A DNA stretch of 64,000 nucleotides from the NCBI RefSeq assembly GCF_000143415.4, contig NW_003314264.1, forward strand, positions 4,153,229 through 4,217,228, written 5' to 3'. This document shows, piece by piece, positions 22,316-33,699 of the stretch. The position numbers and the translations under genes were made by a program. The notes below the pieces were generated by a model, which saw only the letters and a program-made list of their open reading frames with translations, searched no databases and was not told the DNA's origin. Position 1 is the stretch's first letter; every line of letters starts with the position of its first letter. Source of the stretch: Selaginella moellendorffii (taxonomy: Eukaryota > Streptophyta > Lycopodiopsida > Selaginellales > Selaginellaceae).

Positions 22316-24395
22316 TCACGAAATCGACGGCCGCGATCGGGCTCTACAGATGACTTGTTTGCAAGCCAGTTCCTCGTCGACGAGCCAAAGGCCCGCCGCT
22401 TCTAAGGCTTGCTTCGTCCCATTTTGCTCCCGAGAACTCTCCGGACGAAGCAAAATTCGAGCTCCTGCCGGCGCTGTCCAGTTCTTCGAGACCAAAGTCT
22501 CGGCGGGAGCTCCAATTTTGACGCTCCCGGCACCGCTCCACAGAGCCATCCCCAGCGAGAACTTTTTCTCGCGAAGTAACTCCTCCAGCGTCTTCATGAA
22601 GACTTTCGTCTTGTCGCAGCTCCTCGCGAAGAACAAGCCACTGTGGAAGCTCTTCCCGACTAGAACTGCCAGGATCTCTTCGTCCAAGCTCGTGTTGCTG
22701 CTTGACAGAGGATGACTGGGCCAAGTGACGTCGGGTCTCGCAAACCAGACGCTGTATCCCATTGCTATAATGTGCTGCATCGCTCGGATCGAATAGATTG
22801 TACCGTGATCATCTTCTTTCTCTTCGTCTCCTCCCGGTGTTTCGTCAGTCAGCAACACAGGATGGCCTCGTCTCGCAAGCTCACTCGAAGTGTTGTAGTC
22901 TCGTCCCAGCAGGAGATAATTCTTCGTCCTCAAAACAGCCATTTGACACAGCCAGTTCCTGACCAGTTCATCGTCCACACCAACGCTGTTAACCAGGATA
23001 ACTTCATTCTCCGAGTGAATATCCGAGAGTAGCGCTTCCAGGTGTTTGAAGCCATTGAGAAGCCTGTTCCGGAAAACCTGGTGGAAGCAGTAGTCGTACC
23101 ATTTGAGCGTTGATAATGCCGGTATTTCCCACATGTCGATATCAGGAGTCCCGTGTCTCTTGATCAGTTTGGAGTCCGGTCCAGCATCCTTGTGATAATT
23201 GACACCTCGAGTCCGGTGGGAAACGCTTAACGCTCTTCCTCTGAGAAAGTTTGTGTAAACGTTGAAATAGCCATGAGAGTGGACGAACTTCAGAAACCAG
23301 GGCGTCCATATGTTGTTGCCGAGTTTCTTGTACCAGTCTGTCGTAACCATCCCGTCTATAATTGGCTCGATCTCTTTGGTTTTGTGCTCGTCAAACCACT
23401 GCCGAAATTCCCTCCAGGGTTTTGGGAAGAGGATCTGTCCCCATGTTCCAACAAGCTGGTAAAGAAACAAACGGGTGCTGTTGTCCAGCGCAATACGATT
23501 TCCTCCTTTACCTGCATCTTAAGTTAGCAACCAGATCGAGGTGACAATAAACGGACTTACCTGGAACAAACCTCGGCCTCTGAAGTGTAATGCCGAAAAT
23601 GGAAGGATCAAAATTTGCGGGATCGTAGTAATACTTAGCAATGACGCTGCGCACGTATCGGTAGTACAACGGAGACAACTGCATGTCGTCCTCGACGACA
23701 AGAGCAAACTGGTGATCGGATGAAGGCCACCACGCTTCCAGCCACTGAACTTGAAGACCAACGTTTTGCGTTCGATAGTGCACCTGCTTAGAACCGTGCG
23801 GCCACTTGAATCTGTCCAGAAAATTCAACAACTGCCGAGCCTGCTGTAAATTCCTTTCTACGGGATCGCTGCTTAGCTCTATCTCTTCTGGCTCGATCTC
23901 AGCTTCATCTTGCATGTTGATCACCCCGACCTCAGTGCTATTAACGCTTGCTGGACCATAGTCCTCGATGTTGTCAGCTTGAGACAACAATCTTCGGCTA
24001 GACGCGTTTGCTGCTGCTGCTGCTGCTACAGGCTTGAAGTGGTCGAGATGCACAACAAGATTGACTGTGTCACTGCCGTAGTCTGCAATGGCCAGAGACC
24101 TCAAACATCTTCGTAGCGAGTCATATCTGTCGTACGCGAGAACCTGGATGACAAACTCAAACTTCTTGCTCACAACATTCCTGTCCTCCTCTTCTTGACT
24201 CGGTGGTGCGAAGCTAAGCCAGTCGAGAACCGCCGTAACCGGGAGGCTTCTTCGAAGAACGGGTCTTCCAGCCCCATGGAAAGTGAGACTAGCAAAGGTG
24301 CCGATGGAGATGAGTCCAAGGAGTAGGATGCAGGTCTTCCGCTGGCACAGCTGAAGGACCTGCTGAAGAGACCAGTGCTTCCGCCTGCCTCTCAT
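22316..24395 (-). CDS. Golgi-type two-domain glycosyltransferase (At5g12260-like)
   Basis: Predicted 676 aa from two exons (24395-23561 and 23511-22316, GT-AG, in phase). Residues about 20-40 (TCILLLGLISIGTFASL) form one signal-anchor helix, giving type II topology. The first GT-A domain has VIQVLAYDRYDSLRRCLRSL and the metal-binding VVEDDMQLSP, then the acceptor region FGITLQRPRFVPG and WTPWFLKFVHSHGYFNVY. The second part (NYLLLGRDYNTSSELARRGHPV to VWFARPDVTWPSHP) resembles the nucleotide-diphospho-sugar transferase fold (GT77-like). Plant proteins of this architecture are annotated as glycosyltransferase family proteins; donor and acceptor sugars are not known to me. It probably acts on wall polysaccharides or glycoproteins in the Golgi. 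An Ala run near residue 125 is a lineage-specific insertion. Confidence 0.85.
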
Positions 24396-24584
24396 CTCTC
24401 ACCACCGGGAGAACCGAGCTCACTATTAATCCTACATTCCTTCTACTCCAGCTAGCGTACCTGTCAACACCCAATGTTCCATTCGCGCTCAAAAACTTTG
24501 CTGGAGCCCTAGTGCCCTGAGATCTGTTTGCTTTAGCACGCTCGCCACGTGGAAAGTGTCCTGTTTTTAATTTTTCCCCTTCTA
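24396..24584. other. Short spacer between two minus-strand genes
   Basis: Under 200 bp; contains the 5' UTR of the glycosyltransferase gene and the 3' end of the next gene. Nothing else is seen. Confidence 0.4.
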
Positions 24585-25855
24585 TCAAGAGCGCGTTAGT
24601 CGACCAAAATTATCTCTGTTCCACTTTCCTGATTTTTGGTGTGAGCCACAGTTGTAGGTGAAGCATGCCCCTTCTTCGTGGACGCAGCTGGAGAGCAAAT
24701 CCTGTGCTTCTGACCACGCCTTGTCAAAACAGCCTGTTCCTGATGCCAGAACGTTGCGTTGTCGAGCTAGCCGGCCCCTCTTTGACACAGGTGTCCACAG
24801 CTCCCAAGTTCCAGCGGCATGTTCGTTGACAAGATATGAGTGACCCGGTTGTTGGAACGATAGAATGATCCTCAGAAAAAGGATGATCGCGTGGATCACG
24901 GCTCCAAGAACTGCAATGGAAGCCAGGTGCCAGGACTTGAGAACCTGATAGCCGAAGAGCATGCAGCATGCGCAGCTTAGTTCTTCTTCGTCTTCTTGTT
25001 CTTCTTCTGAAGAAACAAGCAATGAATCCCGTAAAGATAAGGTGAAATTTTCACCTGTACCAACAAAACGCATTGTTGTAGCCATTCAAGTGCTTCAACC
25101 GAGAAAATTACCAGAATCGTATGAGTTTGGGCATGTTGGCTCGTCCCTTGGAAGACAGAGATCCAGTCGTTGGAACTGTGATTGCAAAGCAACTACTGGT
25201 AAAAGCCTTCTGGGACTCTCGTGTTCGTCCACTGACAAAGAACAAGAAACTGAAAACTGAAAACTCGAAGTGCCAAGGCGATCAAGCAAACCTGTCTGGG
25301 ACGAACATTTTTCTGGAGCTGGTCCCGTAAGAACAGCATCCGCATGGTAACCCCCAGAATCTAAGGTAACAGTGAAGATGCAAGTGAATAAAAAGAAGAA
25401 AAACTATACGTGAAGCACCTACCATCTACGACGAATACCCGCCACCATAAAATCGGAGCTTGTTGATCAGTCGAGACATCTATCTTAACAATTCCCTGAG
25501 ACCCAAGAAAGGGCTCCAATGGAACCTTGAGAACATAGAAATTGCTCGCCAATAAGCTCCTCCACACCTAGTATTATAGAAACGATGAAAAGAACCTGTC
25601 GACGTAGAAAGAAAAACTACCTGATCACGAATGGACACCGAGATCTGTAGCGGGCACAAATCACTGCTGAAGTTCTCGAGCTTGATGTCTACATGCCTGG
25701 AAATCAAGATCACAAGCTGATTCACGGGAGAAGAAGCGCCGAGCGTACCCGAAGACGGCGAATCCGGCTCGAGCTCTCGATGCCACGGCGCCATCGAGCC
25801 CCGTGAATGCGACGAAGAGGAGGACGAAATAACCTAAGGCGGACATTCCCGCCAT
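24585..25855 (-). CDS. Unrecognised single-pass membrane protein with signal peptide
   Basis: I do not recognise the family. I reconstruct six exons (25855-25749, 25696-25621, 25567-25423, 25360-25292, 25231-25112 and 25054-24585), all GT-AG and in phase, giving 328 aa. Residues 2-24 (GMSALGYFVLLFVAFTGLDG) form a signal peptide. A lumenal or extracellular domain follows (VDIKLENFSSDLCPLQISV, FYVLKVPLEPFLG, PILWWRVFVVDDSGG) with scattered Cys. Near residue 210 an acidic run precedes one TM helix (SWHLASIAVLGAVIHAIILF). The remaining roughly 90 residues are basic and Cys-containing. The consistent splice phase supports a real gene. A simpler reading that starts at 25794 and retains intron 1 loses the signal peptide and is less likely. 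Topology: type I membrane protein. Confidence 0.75.
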
Positions 25856-25962
25856 AGCTTGCCCTTTGAAATGAAGGGCAATCGGACGGCTATAATGCTC
25901 CCATTCAACGATAGATTCGTTTCTTTCATCTTGTTGGGGCTTGCGCGAAGGCGACGACGACC

Positions 25963-28544
25963 ATGGCGCCTGCCAGACCAGGGTAAGCTCTCGCGATTCT
26001 ACTGCTAGATCTTGCTCGATCGTTCTAGATAGTCTCTTCTTGCGGAGTTGCCCTAAGATTCTTGGAAATCCAGGAAACCCGTGAGAAGAAATATCGAGAC
26101 TAACCTCATTGAGATGGATTTGGACGATGACGATGAGGAAGATCCCAACATTGGCGAAGACATGCTTCTAAGTCCAGTGAGTGCTCGCCGGAGAAATTTT
26201 CTTTTAGCTCTTTGTTTGAAGTTGCTCTACACAGGAGGAGATCAAGATCTTAGGCGATAGAGGATTTGACACCGTCGTAGAACGGCTTAAAGTGCAACTC
26301 AGTAAGGTTTGCTTTTGCGCTTGCCAAAGAACTTGGCAACTTTTCTTTGCTCCTTTCGTTTTTGCTTTCTTCTTTCTTCCGAGAACTTAAATTTTGCCGT
26401 TGATTTTTTGCAGCTGCCAAAACTTCGAGAATCGAGCACTTGAAAGACGTGATCGCGCAGCTCGAGAGTGACGTTGAAAAGGCCAGGAAGCTCATTCCCA
26501 AACAAGACATATCAAAGAGCGTGCTGCTAGACAAGGAGCGTTCGCGGTGGCGTATACGGAAACTGCAAGGCGAGGTCACTACACTGAGCTCACAAGTCCG
26601 CTACTTCAAGGGTGAGAATGAGAAGCAGCAAGCGGAGGAACACGGTAACGAACAGCGGGTATGAAAACTTTTTCCTCGCTCACAAACTTTGGCGAAGCTA
26701 AAACAAATCAAGGAAAATGTTATGTGCAGATCGAGCACCTGCACGAGGAGCTCGATAAAGAACGAGATCGCGTCCAGAAGATGTCCATCGAGCTCGCAGC
26801 TTGTAGAAGAAGGGAGGCGGAGCACAGGAACCTCTTAGTGGAGGTGAAAACGTTGCGAGCCGAGAAGAACAGGCAAGAACACGAGCGCCGGAGCACCGCT
26901 TACATTCTCAAAGTCAACAAAATGCAACGGGCAGAACACATGAGGCTCTTCCGACGAGAAGTACCAGGCCTCAACGATCTCAGCGATACTTTTCCATATG
27001 GAAAGCGTGTTCGTCGAAAGGTGACACTGGCGAGACCGAGCTCCGCGGCGTCGGGAAAGAGAAAGATTTCGATCGCAAGAACAGTCGATGGTTAGTGTTC
27101 TCGAGAGTCTTCCACGGCACTTGCTTATCCACAGCTCTTGCAGGCTCTTCCATTGAATCTTTACGAGAACAGCAGGAGAAACAAGCAAGACCCGAGGTAT
27201 AGCAATTTTTTTGTCTCTCTCTTCGCGTGAAAATTACCAATGATCAGCTGCAGTTGCCATGCCCGTTGCTTCTCCCGAGACAAATCGACAGCATGTCTGC
27301 CTCAAAGAAATCCCATGCAACGCGACCTCTTGCGTTGCTCATTCCGAAATGCGGCATACAAATCAAGCAGGTGCCTGTGTTGATCACAAGGAGGAGGAGC
27401 TCAGTGAAATTCTCCCGAGAGGAAAATCCAAAGCTCACAGTGCTTCTCCCGGGAAAAGTCGCGAAAGAGCTTAGACAGCCAGAGCTTGTATCCTACGACA
27501 CGGTCTTCAGCCGGCAAGCAGGGAACAGGGATCAGACCATTAAGCTGCTGCTTCCAAGGCAATCAAAACAGAGCCAGTTCCAGGAAGAACAGAACGAAGA
27601 GCTTAGGCCCGACGTCCAACCGTGTGATCAACCGACGCGAGCTCTGATTGAGAAGTACGAGAGGGACGAACTGGAGACGAAACAGGAGATGAAGCAGCTG
27701 CGAATGAACCTCGGAATGAAAATGCAGACGATAAAAAACATGAGCACTCAGCTGGCCAAGAGGGACGAGGAAATCAAGGCATTACAGGCACTAGCAGGCT
27801 CGCTGCTTCCAAGGCCAAGCACTCCCGATCCAAACGACGAAAGCGACGAAGAAGAGCGGGACTACAATCAGCACTACATAAAGCAGCTGCAAATGGACTC
27901 GTCCCTCAAAGCCCAGGTTATCAAAAACTTGACCCTCCAACTCCAGAGGAGGGACGAAGAACTCAAGCAGTTCCAGAGCTCTGAAGGCGTGTCAATGCCG
28001 AGAGCGTTCAGAGACTCGTCCCAAAGCAACAACGCCCAGCAAGTGATAAAACAGCTCCAAGTGGAGCTGGGGATCAAACTGGACGCGATAAGAAACTTGA
28101 ACGACCAACTCGACAAGAGGGACCACGAGATCAGCCTCCTCCACAGGCAGCTCGAAGTAACAAACGAGAAGAAAAAGACCTGGAATGTCTGGGAGAACAG
28201 ATGTTACGAGGAACCAGTGAAACAGACTCCAGCAAGCGCAAACTCGCTTGACCTTCGGAAAAGGATTGTAGAGCTCGAGATGGACTTGAGAGCCGCCAGA
28301 ACCGAAGCCGACAAGCTCAGAGCCGCCGCTGATCCAGAGTTTCTTGAAGAAATCGAGCGCGTCAGGACGGAAAACCAAGAACTTAATCAGGTACCTGGTT
28401 TTTGGCTCGACTTCTTTAGCTGACGCTTGCTTTTATCGATGGATTGCTTCCCAGTTGTGTCAGCGCTATGAGAAGATGCTGCATTCTTACTGTGGCCAAC
28501 TCGGCGTCCTGTTCAAACCTCTCAGGAGCGAAGGACTGAGGTGA
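25963..28544 (+). CDS. Long coiled-coil protein with internal repeats
   Basis: About 700 aa from eight exons starting MAPARPG at 25963; junctions near 26076, 26235, 26414, 26730, 27134 and 27248 keep the frame, and the last exon ends at 28544. After an acidic block (EMDLDDDDEEDPNIGED) comes a coiled coil (DRGFDTVVERLKVQL, IEHLHEELDKERDRVQKM). From about 27660 to 28150 three similar units of about 70 residues appear, each with a core like MKMQTIKNMSTQLAKRDEEI, MDSSLKAQVIKNLTLQLQRR or ELGIKLDAIRNLNDQLDKRD. No enzymatic domain is seen. Such architecture is common in cytoskeletal, basal-body or flagellar proteins, and lycophytes have motile sperm, but this role is only a guess. Its stop lies 73 bp from the TOC1 stop (convergent genes). 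Confidence 0.8.
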
Positions 28545-28616
28545 GCTCACGCTCCCTTATCTTAGTATAGCAAACATATTGTTTTGAGAATCCATCCTAG
28601 CTGACTTTGAGAGAGC

Positions 28617-30453
28617 TTACTGTGTCACCTCCACGCCACTCTCTGGAGACATATCCCTCCCTGTTTCGTCATCGTCCTCGTCCTCGTCCTCGTACTCCTC
28701 TGCTCTTCTAACAAACTGTCCCTTGACCCGGGGCCTCTGCTCAGCCAAACGCTTGCGACTTGCATATCTGATCTTCTTCTCGTAGCACCTGTCCTTCCGC
28801 TTTTGCCTGAACTTGTGTAGCGCTGCCTCTCTCCGCTCCGCTACGCCAGCTTTTCTCTCAAGTCCAACTTGAGGCAACGCTGCGGCGTTCCAAGGGACCT
28901 GTTGCGATGGTATGTGCAGAGGAAAAGGATAGTACGAGAACGCTGCTGCCGGGATGGGAGTAGCCTCTGGCGGCGGCACAGCTTGATAGTAGTGTATCGG
29001 TGGCTGTAGCAGCGTCGAGGGGTGGATCGAGTGCGGCACCATGAGCGGCGGGATGATGTGAGCCTGGTTGAAGACGCCGGTAGCAGCGTGAGCAGCAGCG
29101 GCAGCAGCAGCACGGGGGTCGTTTATCTGTAACACCTGGTATTGTTCCGCTGCTCCAGTCGTGGAGGAGCTACTCCATGGTATTGAATGCTGGTGGTGGT
29201 GGTGGTGGCTTTGCTCTGGATCATCATCGGGTTCCTGCGTTTGAGTTAACTCAGCCGCTTGGTTTCCTCTTGCTCCGACCTGGCCTGGTTCTTCTAAGTC
29301 TAGAGGCTGCTGCGATGTTCCTACAGGCACTTCCATGCACGTAGGGGGCTGTGTCGTCGAATCGGGTTTTTCAGCGTTCGTTGTCCTGCTGACGACCCTT
29401 GTGTAGCTCAAGAATGCGGAAGATTGGCCCAGTTTCAGTTCGCTCTTCCTTGGAGGAGACGGTCTTCTTTCTGGAAGAGAAAAGCTATAAGGCTTTTTGA
29501 AAGAAAGATGGTAGCCACACTTGCAAACTCACCTGGTTCACCAATCTCTGTTGTTCTTGTGGAATCTTTGGACTTCGGCGTCAGTGACAATTCTAGCTCG
29601 GGTGCCTGCCATACTTCGAACGTTAAGCTTTTTTCCCAGAAGAAATAGTCAGAAAACAACTAACCTGTTCTTCTTCTTCGGAGATTGGTTTAAGCTTCTT
29701 GACTTTGTTGTCGTTGCTATCCTCCGAAAAGATGTCAGTGCTGAAAGTGTTCGACTCACTCGTATCCGAGACAAAAATCTCGGCTATGGTATTTCTGCTC
29801 GACAAGTGTCCCTTGAGTATGTGTTTTTCTGTGAGTCCTAGCTGCGAAAAGAGAGAAGAAAACAAAACATGCTTCTTTCTAAGACCAAAAAAACTACCAT
29901 TCGTCTTCTTCGCCACATATGAGTCCACAGATTGAGCAACTCATTTATTCGCAAAGGCTTCACCAGATAGTCGGCCGCCCCAAGTTTCAAGCACTTGACA
30001 ACCACGGCCATCTCATCACGCGCAGACATCACTGCAAAGAAAAACTCGCTCCATCAAAAACAACTCCAAGGAAGAAAGATCGTTTCATCTAAGCACAAAA
30101 GAAGATTTACTTACTGACGATTGGAATGTGCTTGAAATTCTCCGACTTCACAATATGTTTGAGCATCTTAAATCCTCTACCATTTGGCAGCTCCACCTCG
30201 GAGAGCACCAAATCCACCTTAGAATCAGTGATATTTAGCACCTCCACGACTTGTCTAGCAGTCTTTACAACGGAAACTACAAAAGGGAAAACAATTGCCA
30301 AACGAGATCAAACTTTCGCACAGATCACTACATACCTTGATATGAACAGCGGCACAGCAGCTCTTTCACCTCTTGCGCGGTGGCTGAATCCTTATCACAC
30401 AGAAGAATGCGTACTCGGCTTCTATCAAACCCGATCTTTCCCTCGCCCTCCAT
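28617..30453 (-). CDS. TOC1: Pseudo-response regulator TOC1/PRR1 (clock repressor)
   Basis: Evening-phased transcriptional repressor of the plant circadian clock. Exons on the minus strand start at 30453 ([20 protein letters not shown]); exon 2 is 30276-30115, exon 3 30031-29898, exon 4 29841-29665, and the last ends at 28617; about 500 aa. The receiver domain has [20 protein letters not shown] and [11 protein letters not shown], almost identical to flowering-plant TOC1. The usual phospho-accepting Asp is replaced (LVLSEVELP), as in all PRRs. A middle motif [16 protein letters not shown] matches TOC1. A CCT domain near 28720-28860 ([29 protein letters not shown]) binds DNA and nuclear partners, and the acidic tail [19 protein letters not shown] is also TOC1-like. 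This combination separates it from PRR3/5/7/9. Confidence 0.95.
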
Positions 30454-30649
30454 CCTCTTATCGGCCACCGCTACACGCGAGGATTTCTACCGCATTTGTG
30501 CTGAATGCGAAGATTCATCCTCCACAGAGAGAATGCGGTCGAATTGAAGCCCTAAGCTCGATTCACACATACCGATCGCGAGCGCCGTGGGAGGAACCCT
30601 ACTCTCTTTCTCCCCCGGCCATGGCAAATTAAACTAGAAAGAGAGAGGG

Positions 30650-30658
30650 AGATATTTT
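30650..30658 (-). promoter_or_regulatory. Evening element in the TOC1 promoter
   Basis: The minus strand reads AAAATATCT, the exact evening element bound by CCA1/LHY-type MYB proteins, about 200 bp upstream of the TOC1 start codon. In flowering plants an evening element in this promoter mediates repression by CCA1/LHY. Function here is inferred. Confidence 0.65.
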
Positions 30659-30773
30659 TCTTTACCTCTGGTGAAAACCGTGGTAACTGGCTTTGCGGCT
30701 GTTCCATATTGCGCCACGTCACCACACTGTAAAAGAGCAAAGTGAATGCCACCTCGAGGCCAATAGTGATTGT

Positions 30774-30781
30774 CCACGTGG
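30774..30781. promoter_or_regulatory. G-box CCACGTGG
   Basis: Palindromic G-box between the divergent TOC1 and ethanolamine kinase genes. A related CCACGTCA lies at about 30714. G-boxes bind bZIP and bHLH (PIF-type) factors. Confidence 0.55.
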
Positions 30782-30889
30782 TGGCGAGGCGATATCTTGT
30801 GGGTGGCGCAAACGTGGACGATGTATCTCCACCGCACTTTCAACCCAGCGGCCTGGATCTCGCGCTCTTAAAGTTTAAAAGGGTCTACG

Positions 30890-30905
30890 AGAATATTCTA
30901 GAATC
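30890..30905 (+). promoter_or_regulatory. Heat-shock element
   Basis: AGAATATTCTAGAATC contains three alternating nGAAn/nTTCn units, a perfect-core HSE, about 40 bp before the ethanolamine kinase start codon. Confidence 0.55.
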
Positions 30906-30943
30906 TCTTTCAGCGCTCGAGAAATTTGGGAGCTCATTTGGCG

Positions 30944-32570
30944 ATGGAGCTCCGGAGCTGCCGATCGAGCGTCAATCCTTCGTTGCCAAGGCCGCAATGG
31001 GAGGCGCAAGTGAGGTAACATCAATGTCCGGCATTCTTGCTCGATCGAGCGCTTGCTTGCCTGTATACCCTAAGCAGCAATCGTGTCGATTCCCAGGGAT
31101 GTATGCAGGGCGCTGGTGAGCGGATGGTCGGATCTGGGAGATGACGATCTTGCGATCTCTGAAATCTCTGGCGGCATCACGAATTTGCGTAAGAAAAAAT
31201 ACGATGAACTTGCTAGCGAGCAAGGTTAAAGTTTGTTTTTCTAGTGCTAAAGGTCTTGGACAAGAAACAGAATGAAGCTGTTACAGTGCGAATTTTTGGT
31301 CCCAACACCGACGCTGTCATCGACCGGAAGCGCGAGCTCCAGGTGTCAAGCTGAGAGTGTCTCCATCTCCATCCACGTTTTGATCTATGGAGCTAAGTTT
31401 GCTGTATGTTGTAGGTGCTGCCACATCTTTCGGAATCAGATTTTGGAGCAAAGCTCGTGGGATTGTTTGAGAATGGCATGATACAGTCCTTCATTGAAGC
31501 ACGGACACTCGTTCCAGTAGGTGTGATTTATGTCGAGTACTTCTTTTTTGCCTTGATTGTCACTTTTTCTTCTCCTTAGCAGACTTGTCCAAGCCAAACG
31601 TAGCCTCGCTTATTGCAAAGGAGCTGCGAAGGCTACATTCGTTGCAGATACCCGGATCGAAGGAGCCTCAACTTTGGGAGGATATTCTCAAGTTTTATGA
31701 CAAAGGTATCTCTTCTTCTTCTCTTTCCTTTTTACCTTCATACATTACAACGTTTGGCAGCAAGGCTGGTATCATTTGAGGATAATGCAAAACAGGAGAG
31801 GTTAGGGGAAGTGTCATTTTCGCGACTGATGGACGACATAAAAATGCTGAAGGTGGAGTTCCTATCGTGATTGACACATCCTAAGTTTGTATTACATGAT
31901 GCAGGGCATCAGCGACTCCTTGAAAGCGCCGATCGTATTTTCTCACAACGATCTTTTATCAGGCAATATCATGCTCAATGAAGCTAGCGGTATATATATC
32001 TCTTCACATTTCGGAAGCCTTTCTAACTCGGTACTTTCAGGCCGGCTCCATCTCATTGATTTTGAGTATGGTTCTTACAGCTACCGAGGCTATGATATTG
32101 GAAATCACTTCAACGAGTATGCCGGCTTTGAATGCGACTATTCCTTGTAAGCCATCTTACTCTCTCATGTTTAAACTCAAAAGTTTGCCAGGTACCCGAA
32201 CAAGGAGGCACAGTACCACTTCTTCAGGCACTACTTGTCTCCTATAGATCCATCGAAGGTGCGTGTGTGTACTACAGTTTGCTGGACAACAATGTTGTTT
32301 CTCTGTAGGTCTCCGACGACGAACTTGAAGTTTTGTTTGTAGAGACGAATTTCTATGCGCTCGTTTCTCATCTGTATTGGGCGATATGGGCCATTGTCCA
32401 GGTAAAAACAAAGTTGAGCAGTAAATGGCATGTGACATCTGTATTTGCAGGCAAAGTTCTCACCAATCAACTTCGACTACCTTGGATATCATTGCCTGAG
32501 GTACAAAGAGTACGAGAGACGCAAGAAAGAACTCGCCGTGTTCTCGATCGTCAACATCTGCAAGCAATAA
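30944..32570 (+). CDS. Ethanolamine kinase (EMB1187-like)
   Basis: Phosphorylates ethanolamine (possibly choline), the first step of the CDP-ethanolamine pathway to phosphatidylethanolamine; cytosolic. The start MELRSCRSSVNPSLPRPQWE is at 30944; exon 1 ends at 31014, exon 2 is 31097-31188, and several more short exons follow to the stop at 32568-32570. Diagnostic blocks: SGGITNLLLKV (ATP site), VRIFGPNTDAVIDRKREL, FSHNDLLSGNIML (Brenner motif with catalytic Asp), LHLIDFEYGSYSYRGYDIGN (choline kinase motif), NHFNEYAGFECDYSLYP and SHLYWAIWAIVQ. These match plant ethanolamine kinase more closely than choline kinase. It is divergent from TOC1 with about 490 bp between start codons, and 122 bp upstream of HCF164 on the same strand. 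Confidence 0.93.
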
Positions 32571-32692
32571 GTAGTCCCTAGGTACAAGTAGGCATTGCTA
32601 TTTGTCATAGTTTCTCCCTCTTGCAAGTAAAGGATCTTAGGCTGTCCCATTTGCGTCCATTGGATTGAAAACGCCGTCTTGCAGAAGAGAGA

Positions 32693-33690
32693 ATGGCCCT
32701 GACGAGGATTGGAGGTCCAGCAACAGCAGCAATGCCATCGCTACCACAAGTTCGAGCAGTGTCCAATGAATTGTGCTCGTGGAAGTTTTTGGTGGGTAAG
32801 AGGGCAATCATTACGAGCAGCAAGAGCAGGCTACTAGAAGTTCGCCGTGGAGGATTGCGTTCTTCTCGACGGCTCCGCTGTACTGGAGAGAATTCTGATC
32901 CTTCGACCCCAAGTAGCCAGGTTTGTTCCAAGTCTTAGTTTTTTGGTTTTTTGGTTTTAATCCCAGTTTCCTCTTTTGTAGAATGGTGAAGCTCAACCAA
33001 GCCCTCCTCCATCAAAACCTCCTCCAAGTCCTAGTCCCCCTCCAGTTCCAAGTAAGACTGGAAATCGTATCGTAGCTCTTGTTTCTGCTGCTGCTGCAGT
33101 GTGCTTATTTTTGGCCAACAGAGGCGCTGGGGTCGGCCCAAACTTGAGCGAGCTCTCAGCAAAAGCGATGCCATACGAAGAGGTATCCATCTCGTCTCAT
33201 CAAGATTCGTTTCGTTACAGGCCTAACTTTTCTTCTTCACCTGCAGGCGATTCACAATGGCAAGCCTACTGTCGTCGAGTTCTACGCAGACTGGTGTGAG
33301 GTGTGCCGTGAGATGGCTCGCGATGTCTACTCGGTGGAAGAGAAGTACAGGTAATTCTTGCGTGACAACTCTGGCTTTTGCTGATATGTTTATGCGGAAT
33401 GGAGCAGAGACCGCGTGAACTTTGTGATGCTGAATGTGGACAACAGTAAATGGGAGGCAGAGCTAGACGAATTTGGCGTGGAAGGCATCCCACACTTTGC
33501 ATTCTTGGATGGGAAGGGCAATGAGGAAGGCAACATAGTGGGCAGGCTACCAAAGAAGTATTTTGCTGAAAATGTGGATGCACTTGCAAAGGGACAGGAG
33601 ACGATTCCACACTCCAAGGCTGTAGGCCAGTTCTCCAATGCCGAGATGCGTCAGTCTCCACGGATGGCTTCACCTCGGACACATGGATGA
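32693..33690 (+). CDS. HCF164: Thylakoid thioredoxin-like protein HCF164
   Basis: Membrane-anchored, lumen-facing thiol oxidoreductase needed for cytochrome b6f assembly, passing reducing power from CcdA to apocytochromes. Exons: 32693-32920, 32982-33182, 33247-33350 and 33408-33690, giving 271 aa; all phases fit. The N-terminus is a Ser/Arg-rich plastid transit peptide (to about residue 70), followed by a Pro-rich linker, one TM helix ([17 protein letters not shown]) and a thioredoxin domain with the WCEVCRE active site, [20 protein letters not shown] and the cis-Pro loop [26 protein letters not shown] and the C-terminal AVGQFS region are typical of HCF164. Both active-site Cys are present. 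Confidence 0.95.
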
Positions 33691-33699
33691 CAAGGCCCA

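Noticed and set aside
25480-25794. Start of the membrane protein at 25794
   Set aside because: Starting at 25855 and removing a GT-AG intron (25748-25697) gives an in-phase protein with a signal peptide and a better match to the intron size of the window.
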